A stretch of 5,280 nucleotides of DNA, taken from Pseudomonadota bacterium. GTDB taxonomy: Bacteria > Pseudomonadota > Alphaproteobacteria > Sphingomonadales > Sphingomonadaceae. The notes beneath the pieces are model-generated. The model saw nothing but the letters and a program-made list of their open reading frames with translations. It searched no databases and was not told the origin of the DNA. The position numbers and the translations under genes were made by a program. The stretch is from the NCBI GenBank assembly GCA_023386135.1, contig JAEWKG010000021.1, positions 1-5,280 on the forward strand, written 5' to 3'. This document shows, piece after piece, positions 1 through 5,280 of this stretch (its first letter is position 1; each line of letters starts with the position of its first letter).

Positions 1-747
1 GCGCTCGACGGCCCAGCCCTGCGCCGCCAGCTCGCGCTGCGGCGGAGCGACGGGCTGGTCAACACCTCGGCGGCGCGCGAACTGTCGGCGCTCAAGGGTT
101 TCGTCGCCTTTGCGCGCAGCCAGACCAGCGGCGAGGCGAGCGCGCTGCGCCTTCGCGGACCGCGGATCAAGAAGGGGCTTCCGCGCCCGGTCACACCAGA
201 CGAGGCAGTCAATCTGGCCGAGGTGGTCGGCGGCACCGCCACCGAGGACTGGATCGGCGAGCGCGACCGCGCGGTGCTGCTGCTGATGTATGGCGCGGGC
301 CTGCGCATCGCCGAGGCGCTGTCGCTTACCGGAGCAGACCTTCCGCTCGGCGAGACGCTCACCGTCACCGGCAAGGGCGGCAAGCAGCGCGTGGTGCCGA
401 TCATCCCGCTGGTGCGCGACGCGGTCGCCGCCTACGCGCGCCGCTGCCCGTGGCCGCTCGCGCCGGGCAAGCCACTATTCCGCGGCGCCAAGGGCGGCCC
501 GCTCGGCCAAGGGATGGTGCAGAAGGCAATGGCGAACGCGCGCATCGCCCTCGGCCTGCCCGCCACCGCCACCCCGCACGCGCTGCGCCACAGTTTCGCG
601 ACCCATCTGCTGAGCGCGGGGGCAGACCTGCGATCCTTGCAGGAACTGCTCGGCCACGCGAGCCTGGGATCGACGCAAATCTACACCAAGGTCGACGCCG
701 CCACCCTGCTCGACACCTACCGCCGCGCGCATCCGCGCGGCAGCTAG
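1..747 (+). CDS. xerC: Tyrosine recombinase XerC, 5' end outside window
   Basis: Site-specific tyrosine recombinase. In the family, XerC works with XerD at dif to resolve chromosome dimers before cell division. The frame is open from base 1 to the TAG at 745-747 (248 codons visible). XerC proteins are usually about 300 residues, so roughly 50 N-terminal residues and the start lie upstream; the GTG at 223 is internal. The end of the N-terminal core-binding domain is seen around codons 1-60. The catalytic domain follows with all six expected residues: Arg102 (YGAGLRIAEAL), Lys125 (GKGGKQR), His193 and Arg196 (HALRHSFATHLL), His219 (LLGHASLGSTQ) and nucleophile Tyr228 (QIYTKVD). The ending AHPRGS resembles the XerC tail (AHPRA), which is why I prefer XerC over XerD or a phage integrase. 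No att-like repeats or phage genes are nearby. Its stop overlaps that of the convergent dedA gene. Confidence 0.9.
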   Translation, partial: ALDGPALRRQLALRRSDGLVNTSAARELSALKGFVAFARSQTSGEASALRLRGPRIKKGLPRPVTPDEAVNLAEVVGGTATEDWIGERDRAVLLLMYGAGLRIAEALSLTGADLPLGETLTVTGKGGKQRVVPIIPLVRDAVAAYARRCPWPLAPGKPLFRGAKGGPLGQGMVQKAMANARIALGLPATATPHALRHSFATHLLSAGADLRSLQELLGHASLGSTQIYTKVDAATLLDTYRRAHPRGS

Positions 748-1376
748 TCGCAGGCCGCGCGCGGCTTCCACGTCAGCACGCGCCCGACATAGCCGGCCAG
801 CGCCAGCCCGACGATGCCGAGCACCACCCAGCTCATCACCGCCTCGTACTGCTTGAGGTAGCGCGCCAGCACGGTGCCGCCGAACACCAGCAGCGCGTTC
901 CAGATCGCCGCGCCCGCGGTGGTGAACAGCAGAAACCGCCACAGCTTCATGTGCGCAAGGCCGGCGGGGAGCGAGATCAGCGTCCGCATGAACGGACTGA
1001 AGCGCAGGAAGAACACCACCCACTGGCCGTGACTGCGAAAGAACCGGCTCGCCGCCTCCATGTGCTGCCAGTCGATGGTCAACCAGCGGCCCCATCGATC
1101 GATGAACGGACGGGTGCGCTCGTATCCCCATTTGTCGCCGATCCAGTACCAGGCGTAATTGCCTGCCACCGTGCCGAGCGTGCCGGCGACCATCAGCGGC
1201 CAGAATGTCATATCGCCGCGCGCGACCAGCACGCCGCCCAAACCCATGATCACTTCGGACGGGATCGGCGGGAACACGTTCTCCAGCACCATCAGCGCGA
1301 AGATGCCGAGATAGCCGCCCTTCGCGATCGCCTCGATGATGAGCCCGTGCATGATGCGGCAACGGATGCGGAGCAT
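744..1376 (-). CDS. DedA family (VTT/SNARE-associated domain) inner-membrane protein
   Basis: Polytopic inner-membrane protein of the DedA superfamily. Characterised members support membrane homeostasis, and some recycle undecaprenyl phosphate across the membrane; the substrate here is not known. The 210-residue reading has hydrophobic stretches near residues 22-54, 59-84, 120-141, 145-170 and 179-201. Family signatures are present: ENVFPPIPSEVIMG with acidic Glu32 and Glu41, a Gly-rich second segment (GTLGTVAGNYAWYWIGDKWG), and the re-entrant motif FLRFSPFMRTLISLPAGLAHM with Arg125, Arg131 and Gly139. Length matches the family (about 200 residues). Start choice: the ATG at 1376 has GGGGA six bases upstream. 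The in-frame ATG at 1352 (MHGLIIEAIAKGGYLGIF, 202 residues) has no ribosome site but begins where many homologues begin. The open frame continues to 1433 without good support. It is divergent from the helicase and convergent with xerC. Confidence 0.9.
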   Translation of the reverse strand: MLRIRCRIMHGLIIEAIAKGGYLGIFALMVLENVFPPIPSEVIMGLGGVLVARGDMTFWPLMVAGTLGTVAGNYAWYWIGDKWGYERTRPFIDRWGRWLTIDWQHMEAASRFFRSHGQWVVFFLRFSPFMRTLISLPAGLAHMKLWRFLLFTTAGAAIWNALLVFGGTVLARYLKQYEAVMSWVVLGIVGLALAGYVGRVLTWKPRAACD

Positions 1377-1487
1377 TTGTTTTCCCCGCGATGCGTCGAA
1401 CGGTCCGCCGCGCATTGTTCGTGCGAATTTCACCGATGGCCGTATGGCGGGGTGCGGAAACGGCGCGGAACGCCTATCTGCCCCGCG
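1377..1487. other. Divergent intergenic region between dedA and the helicase
   Basis: This 111-bp spacer is the only place inside the window from which both dedA (minus) and the helicase (plus) could be transcribed, so promoters for both are expected here or just inside the neighbouring starts. I could not find a convincing -35/-10 pair on either strand. TTGTTC at 1415-1420 lacks a well-placed -10 partner, and TATCTG at 1475-1480 is a poor -10. A 5-bp inverted repeat (CGAAC 1397-1401, GTTCG 1417-1421) is present but short. The content is otherwise unremarkable GC-rich sequence. Confidence 0.35.
1383..1387 (-). promoter_or_regulatory. Possible ribosome binding site for dedA (start at 1376)
   Basis: On the minus strand GGGGA precedes ATG at 1376 by six bases (GGGGAAAACAAATG). 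It is a weak Shine-Dalgarno match with good spacing. It is the only such signal near the candidate dedA starts, so it favours 1376 over 1352. Confidence 0.4.
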
Positions 1488-3209
1488 ATGTCATTCCCTA
1501 CCTTGCCGCCGGTACTCGGCGAAACACTTGCCGTGCGCGGCTACAGCGAACCCACCCCCGTGCAGGCTGCGGTCCTCGAAGCCGAGGCGGCCGGGCGCGA
1601 CCTGATCGTGTCCGCGCAGACCGGGTCGGGCAAGACGGTCGCCTTCGGCCTCGCCGTCGCGCCCGACCTGTTGGCCGATGACCAGCGCGGCGTGGCCGCG
1701 ATGTCGCCATTGGTGCTGGTGATCGCACCGACGCGCGAGCTGGCGCTGCAGGTCAGCCGCGAGCTGGTGTGGCTCTATTCCAAGGCGGGCCTCAGGGTCG
1801 CGACCTGCGTCGGCGGGATGAACCCGTCGGCCGAGCGCAAGGCGCTGCGCGAAGGTGCGCAGATCGTCGTCGGCACCCCGGGCCGGCTGTGCGATCACCT
1901 CGAACGCGGCGCACTCGACCTGTCGGGCCTTCAGACCATCGTGCTCGACGAAGCCGACGAGATGCTCGACATGGGGTTCCGCGAGGACCTCGAGGAAATC
2001 CTCGACGCGACGCCCGATCAGCGGCGCACCCTGCTGTTCTCCGCCACCATGCCGCCGGCGATCGCCAACCTCGCCAAGCGCTACCAGCGCGAGGCGCTGC
2101 GCATCTCGACCATCGGCGACGAACGCGGCCACGGCGACATCGCCTACCAGGCGGTCACGGTCTCGCCCGCCGATATCGAGCACGCGGTGGTCAACCTGCT
2201 GCGTTTCCACGAGGCCGAGACCGCGATGCTGTTTTGCGCCACGCGCGAGAACGTCCGCCGGCTCCACGCAACCTTGCAGGAGCGCGGGTTCGCGGTGGTC
2301 GCGTTGTCGGGCGAACACTCGCAATCGGAGCGCAACCAGGCGCTGCAAGCCCTTCGTGATCGCCGCGCCCGGGTGTGCGTGGCGACCGACGTGGCCGCGC
2401 GCGGAATCGACCTGCCCACGCTGAGCCTCGTCGTGCACGTCGAAATTCCCCGCGATGCAGAGACCTTGCAGCACCGTTCCGGCCGGACCGGCCGCGCGGG
2501 CAAGAAGGGCTCCGCTGTGCTCATCGTGCCCTACCCGCGCCGCAAGCGGGTGCAGGCCATGTTGCGCTCGGCGCGGATCGAGGCTGAGTGGATCGAGGCG
2601 CCGACCGCCGCGATGATCCGCGCCAACGACCGCGAGCGGCTACTGCAGACGCTGCTGGCGCCGGTCGAGATCGACGACGAGGACCGCAAGCTCGGCGAAC
2701 GGTTGCTGACCGAGCGCAGCCCGGAGGACATTGCGGCCGCGCTGGTCCATGCCCACCGGGCGCGGATGCCGCAGGCCGAAGAGTTGATCGACACCTCGCC
2801 CGAGGAACGCGAGCAGCGCCAGCAAGATCGTCATCGTCCCGGGTTCGACGACATCGTGTGGTTCCGCATGGACGTCGGTCGCCGGCAGAACGCCGATCCG
2901 CGCTGGATCCTCCCGCTGCTGTGCCGCCGCGGGCATATCACCCGCAACGAGATCGGCGCGATCCGCATCGGGCCCAACATCACGCACTTCCAGGTGCCGC
3001 GCGCGATCGCCGGCAAGTTCGCCGCGGCCTTGCAGCGGACGCACGATGTCGACGGCGGCGACGTGCGGATCGAACCTTCGCCCGACAGCCCGGGTGAAGC
3101 ACCCCATCGCCAGCGCGGCCCGAGGCAGGCGAACGGCGACAACGCGCAGCGCAAGTTCGCGAAGGGCAACCCCAGAAAGCCGCATCGCAAGGGTCACGGT
3201 CCGGGCTGA
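1488..3209 (+). CDS. DEAD-box ATP-dependent RNA helicase with DbpA/CsdA-like C-terminal RNA-binding region
   Basis: Cytoplasmic ATP-dependent RNA helicase of 573 residues. By family, such proteins remodel RNA duplexes in ribosome assembly, mRNA decay or cold adaptation. The motif set is complete: Q motif GYSEPTPVQ (18-26), I AQTGSGKT (43-50), Ia PTRELALQV (81-89), GG (109-110), Ib TPGRL (130-134), II DEAD (154-157), III SAT (185-187), IV FCATREN (249-255), V ATDVAARGID (299-308) and VI HRSGRTGRAG (329-338). A helical linker (about 371-450, including SPEDIAAALVHAHRARM) precedes a region (about 455-515, VWFRMDVGRRQNADPRWILP onward) resembling the DbpA RNA-binding domain. A basic tail rich in R, K, H, G and P (537-573) follows. 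The ATG at 1488 was chosen because the Q motif begins shortly after it, as in homologues. No Shine-Dalgarno sequence is evident. The frame stays open upstream to 450, but only as antisense to dedA. DeaD/CsdA-like is likely; DbpA or RhlE orthology is not provable here. Confidence 0.93.
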   Translation: MSFPTLPPVLGETLAVRGYSEPTPVQAAVLEAEAAGRDLIVSAQTGSGKTVAFGLAVAPDLLADDQRGVAAMSPLVLVIAPTRELALQVSRELVWLYSKAGLRVATCVGGMNPSAERKALREGAQIVVGTPGRLCDHLERGALDLSGLQTIVLDEADEMLDMGFREDLEEILDATPDQRRTLLFSATMPPAIANLAKRYQREALRISTIGDERGHGDIAYQAVTVSPADIEHAVVNLLRFHEAETAMLFCATRENVRRLHATLQERGFAVVALSGEHSQSERNQALQALRDRRARVCVATDVAARGIDLPTLSLVVHVEIPRDAETLQHRSGRTGRAGKKGSAVLIVPYPRRKRVQAMLRSARIEAEWIEAPTAAMIRANDRERLLQTLLAPVEIDDEDRKLGERLLTERSPEDIAAALVHAHRARMPQAEELIDTSPEEREQRQQDRHRPGFDDIVWFRMDVGRRQNADPRWILPLLCRRGHITRNEIGAIRIGPNITHFQVPRAIAGKFAAALQRTHDVDGGDVRIEPSPDSPGEAPHRQRGPRQANGDNAQRKFAKGNPRKPHRKGHGPG

Positions 3210-3213
3210 GCGA

Positions 3214-4161
3214 TCAGAACCGGCCTTCGATCGCGTCCCAGATCTTACCGGCCGTGTCGGTGCCGTTGAAGCGGTCGATGGCGACGATGCCGGTTGGGCT
3301 GGTGACGTTGATCTCGGTCAACCACTCGCCGCCGATGACGTCTATGCCGACGAAAATCAGGCCGAGTTCCTTCAGGCGCGGGCCCATCGTGGCGCAGATT
3401 TCCTCCTCGCGCGGGGTCAGCGTGGTCGCTTCCGCGCTGCCGCCGACCGCGAGGTTGGAGCGAAACTCGCCCTCGCCCGGCTTGCGGTTGATCGCGCCCG
3501 CGAACTCGCCGTCGACCAGCACGATGCGCTTGTCGCCCTTGGCGACCTCGGGGAGAAAGGGCTGGACCATGTGCGGTTCGGGCCAGGTCTGGTTGAACAC
3601 CTCGAACAGCGCGGAGAGGTTGTCGCCCCCTTCCGGCACGCGGAAGATCGCCTTGCCGCCGTTGCCGTGGATGGGCTTCACCACCACCGCGCCGTGCTGG
3701 CGCTGGAAGGCGCGCACCTCGTCGACCGAGCGGGTGACCAAGGTGGGCGGCATGAACCGCCGGTAATCGAGCACCAGCACCTTTTCGGGCGCGTTGCGGA
3801 CGCTGACCGGGTTGTTGACGACCAGCGTCTCGCCCGCGATCCGCTCGAGCAGGTGGGTCGCGGTGATATAGCCCATGTGGAACGGCGGGTCCTGCCGCAT
3901 CAGTACGACATCGATATCGCGGCCGAGGTCGAGCCGGCGCGGCTCGCCAGTGCTGAAATGGTCGCCTGCAACCGATTGCACCTTCACGGGTCGCGCGTGC
4001 GCAATCAGGCGGTCGTCGGCGTCGAGCGTCAGGTCGCCGACATCGTAGTGGAACAGCTCATGCCCGCGGGCCTGCGCGCTCAGCATCAGCGCGAAGCTCG
4101 AATCGCCCACGATGTTGATGCTTTCGAGCGGGTCCATCTGGACCGCGACGCGCAGGGTCAT
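3214..4161 (-). CDS. gshB: Glutathione synthetase (ATP-grasp)
   Basis: Cytosolic enzyme that joins gamma-glutamylcysteine and glycine using ATP, the second step of glutathione synthesis. It has 315 residues, essentially the length of the E. coli enzyme (316 from memory). Family motifs run in order: N-terminal MDPLESINIVGDSSFALML (9-27), MRQDPPFHMGYITATHLLE (88-106), NNPVSVRNAPEK (116-127), the ATP-binding KPIHGNGGKAIFRV (162-175), EVAKGDKRIVLVDGEFAG (205-222), RSNLAVGGSAEAT (234-246), and FVGIDVIG plus LTEINVTSPTGI (270-292). The likely metal ligands Asp274, Glu283 and Asn285 sit in that last segment. The ATG at 4161 has AAGGA six bases upstream. It is the third gene of the rsmI-yraN-gshB unit, 11 nt after yraN. 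Its stop faces the helicase stop across 4 bp. No sign of decay. Confidence 0.96.
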   Translation of the reverse strand: MTLRVAVQMDPLESINIVGDSSFALMLSAQARGHELFHYDVGDLTLDADDRLIAHARPVKVQSVAGDHFSTGEPRRLDLGRDIDVVLMRQDPPFHMGYITATHLLERIAGETLVVNNPVSVRNAPEKVLVLDYRRFMPPTLVTRSVDEVRAFQRQHGAVVVKPIHGNGGKAIFRVPEGGDNLSALFEVFNQTWPEPHMVQPFLPEVAKGDKRIVLVDGEFAGAINRKPGEGEFRSNLAVGGSAEATTLTPREEEICATMGPRLKELGLIFVGIDVIGGEWLTEINVTSPTGIVAIDRFNGTDTAGKIWDAIEGRF

Positions 4162-4167
4162 GCTTGT

Positions 4168-4174
4168 TCCTTCT
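4168..4174 (-). promoter_or_regulatory. Ribosome binding site of gshB, overlapping the yraN stop
   Basis: On the minus strand the sequence reads TAGAAGGAACAAGCATG. It starts with the yraN stop TAG (4175-4173), followed directly by AAGGA (4172-4168), a six-base spacer and the gshB ATG (4161). This is the clearest Shine-Dalgarno site in the window. Its placement means ribosomes finishing yraN end on the gshB initiation site, consistent with coupled translation. Confidence 0.75.
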
Positions 4175-4523
4175 AGGGCTGCCAGGCGTTGACGATGTGC
4201 TGCGGCAGGCGGCCCGGCGCAAGCAGGATCACGTCGATCCGCATGTCCTCGCCGTCGCTGGCGTATTCATGGGCGACCGCTTCGACCGCGGCGGCGACGC
4301 GCCGCAGGCGGTATTCGTCGATCGCGAGGCCGAGCTCTTCGGCTAGGCTGCGCCACATGACCTCGACGAACGCGACCGTGCCCGCGCGCCGGGCAACGAG
4401 GTCGATCTCGCCGAGCGGGGTCTTGCGGCGACGCGCGAGGATCACCCAGCCCTTGGCGCGCAGGTACAGCTCGGCAGCGAGCTCGCCCTTACGGCCCTCG
4501 CGTTCGGCGCGTTGGCGCTTCAC
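4173..4523 (-). CDS. yraN: YraN/UPF0102 family endonuclease-like protein with altered active-site Lys
   Basis: Small protein of 116 residues with the Holliday-junction-resolvase-like (PD-(D/E)xK) fold typical of the YraN/UPF0102 family. Its cellular role is poorly defined. Visible signatures are GRKGELAAELYLRAKGW (10-26, Glu14), GEIDLVARR (38-46, Asp41) and FVEVMWR (52-58, Glu54), then a basic helical stretch DEYRLRRVAAAVEAVAHEY and the C-terminal RIDVILLAP and PQHIVNAW blocks. The family normally reads VEVK at 53-56; here residue 56 is Met (codon 4358-4356, ATG, one base from AAG). The lysine of the E-x-K motif is therefore missing, which may impair catalysis unless another basic residue substitutes, or may be a sequencing error. 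The start is GTG at 4523, overlapping the rsmI stop by 4 nt (GTGA); no separate ribosome site is evident, so translation is probably coupled. No truncation or frameshift. Confidence 0.88.
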   Translation of the reverse strand: MKRQRAEREGRKGELAAELYLRAKGWVILARRRKTPLGEIDLVARRAGTVAFVEVMWRSLAEELGLAIDEYRLRRVAAAVEAVAHEYASDGEDMRIDVILLAPGRLPQHIVNAWQP

Positions 4524-5280
4524 GCGCGCAGGGCCAAGGCGCGGGCGTAGAGCGCCTTGCGGTCGAGGCCGGTCGCCTTGGCGACGAGTGCGGCAGCTTG
4601 CGAGGCCTTCATCGTCCCTAGCGCTTGGGAGAGCATTGCGTCAGCATCAACCGCTTCGGCTGCATGGGGTGCGGGCGGGCCAACCAGCAGGACAATTTCG
4701 CCCTTGGGCGGATGCGCGGTGTAGTGCGCGACAAGGTCTTCGGGCGTGCCAGTGCGGCATTCTTCGTAGAGCTTGGTCAACTCGCGCGCGACCGCCACTT
4801 CGCGGCCCGGCAGCGCCTCGCCGACGGCGGCCAACGCCTTTGCGAGGCGCGGTGCGGTTTCGTAGAAGATCAGCGTCGCTGGCACGCTCGCCAACTCCGT
4901 CAGCGCAGCGAGCCGGGCCTTGTCCTTCACCGGCAGGAATCCCGCGAACAGGAACCGGTCGTTCGGAAGGCCCGACAGCGTCAGTCCCGCCACCACCGCG
5001 CACGGGCCCGGCAACGTAGTGATCGCAATCCCGGCCTCGCGCGCCTCGCGCACCAGGCGGTAGCCTGGGTCCGACACCAGCGGCGTGCCCGCGTCGCTGA
5101 CCAACGCGACCGCGCGAGTATGCATCGAGGCGATCAGGCGCGCGCGGTCGGCGTCGCTGGCGTGGTCGTCGTAGCGCCATAGCGGCTTCGAGGCGCCGAG
5201 ATGCTTCATCAGCTTGCCCGTGACCCGCGTATCCTCACATGCAACCCCGTCGCAGGCGCGAAGCACCTCCGCCGCGCGCA
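4520..5280 (-). CDS. rsmI: 16S rRNA (cytidine(1402)-2'-O)-methyltransferase RsmI, N-terminus outside window
   Basis: SAM-dependent methyltransferase of the tetrapyrrole-methylase fold. RsmI 2'-O-methylates C1402 of 16S rRNA in the decoding centre of the small subunit. The frame is open to the right edge, giving 252 complete codons; the family is about 280-290 residues, so some 30 N-terminal residues, including the usual ATPIGN segment, lie beyond 5280. The GTG at 5266 is internal, because RAAEVLRACD reads continuously across it. Counting from the first complete codon: ACEDTRVTGKLM (13-24), VSDAGTPLVSDPG (60-72), LPGPCA (89-94), GLPNDRFLFAGFLP (103-116), FYETAPRL (138-145), ARELTKLYEE (164-173) and KGEIVLLVGP (192-201), all RsmI hallmarks. 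A C-terminal helical segment (about 210-252) resembles the small HTH-like extension found in many RsmI proteins. First visible gene of the minus-strand unit; its TGA overlaps the yraN GTG. Confidence 0.94.
   Translation of the reverse strand, partial: RAAEVLRACDGVACEDTRVTGKLMKHLGASKPLWRYDDHASDADRARLIASMHTRAVALVSDAGTPLVSDPGYRLVREAREAGIAITTLPGPCAVVAGLTLSGLPNDRFLFAGFLPVKDKARLAALTELASVPATLIFYETAPRLAKALAAVGEALPGREVAVARELTKLYEECRTGTPEDLVAHYTAHPPKGEIVLLVGPPAPHAAEAVDADAMLSQALGTMKASQAAALVAKATGLDRKALYARALALRA

Noticed and set aside
1..747. Possible phage or genomic-island integrase at the left edge.
   Set aside because: The C-terminal wording is XerC-like, and no att repeats, tRNA gene or phage genes are nearby, so a housekeeping Xer recombinase is the simpler reading.
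1417..1431. GTTC-N7-TTTC, one mismatch from the alphaproteobacterial LexA box GTTC-N7-GTTC, upstream of the helicase.
   Set aside because: One half-site is imperfect, such short words occur often by chance, and no SOS-type gene is adjacent.
450..1487. Open frame running 346 codons upstream of the helicase start, in the helicase frame.
   Set aside because: It lies over the end of xerC and antisense to dedA, both of which have clear family motifs. Its translation is Arg/Ala/His/Pro-rich with no recognisable domain. High GC content commonly keeps such frames free of stops.
1384..1490. Direct repeat CCCCGCGATG at 1384-1393 and 1481-1490 flanking the dedA/helicase spacer.
   Set aside because: The same 10-mer also occurs inside the helicase at 2448-2457, and it is built of GC-rich words common in this sequence, so it is probably coincidental.
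1491..2474. A 327-codon minus-strand open frame inside the helicase.
   Set aside because: It is antisense to the conserved helicase core, has no recognisable motif and no upstream ribosome site; it mirrors the codon bias of the helicase.
3219..3254. Repeated ACCGGCC (3219-3225 and 3248-3254) at the 3' end of gshB as a possible terminator stem.
   Set aside because: The two copies are direct, not inverted, so they cannot form a stem, and both lie in the gshB coding sequence.
3046..4176. A 376-codon plus-strand open frame covering most of gshB.
   Set aside because: It is antisense to a full-length, motif-complete gshB, and its product is low-complexity (Ala/Arg/Asp/Val-rich) with no known motif. 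I read it as a GC-driven shadow frame.

Overview
The window is GC-rich, compact bacterial chromosome, with five genes covering nearly all of it. The sequence style (GC-biased codons, Ala/Arg-rich proteins, short or absent spacers) and the adjacency of rsmI, yraN and gshB suggest an alphaproteobacterium. The protein wording reminds me of Sphingomonadales, but that is recognition from memory, not a computed placement. I see no mobile element, CRISPR array, tRNA/rRNA, prophage or obvious horizontally acquired block.

Layout, left to right. (1) On the + strand, the C-terminal five-sixths or so of a XerC-type tyrosine recombinase runs in from the left edge and stops at 747. (2) On the - strand, a DedA-family membrane protein ends tail-to-tail with xerC; the two stop codons share the palindrome CTAG at 744-747. 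(3) A divergent spacer of about 110 bp (1377-1487) separates dedA from (4) a 573-residue DEAD-box RNA helicase on the + strand, with a complete motif set and a DbpA/CsdA-type C-terminal RNA-binding region. (5) The helicase converges on a three-gene - strand unit with only 4 bp between the stops. That unit reads rsmI (16S rRNA C1402 2'-O-methyltransferase, cut by the right edge), yraN (YraN/UPF0102 nuclease-fold protein) and gshB (glutathione synthetase). rsmI and yraN overlap by 4 nt (GTGA). yraN and gshB are 11 nt apart, with the gshB ribosome binding site abutting the yraN stop.

The functions are core housekeeping: chromosome dimer resolution, membrane lipid-carrier homeostasis, RNA remodelling, ribosome modification and redox/thiol metabolism. 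Together they do not form an evident pathway beyond the co-transcribed rsmI-yraN-gshB unit. The most notable deviation is in yraN, where the lysine expected in the nuclease E-x-K motif reads as methionine (codon at 4356-4358). I did not find a new biological system here. The long open frames antisense to dedA and gshB look like GC-driven shadows.
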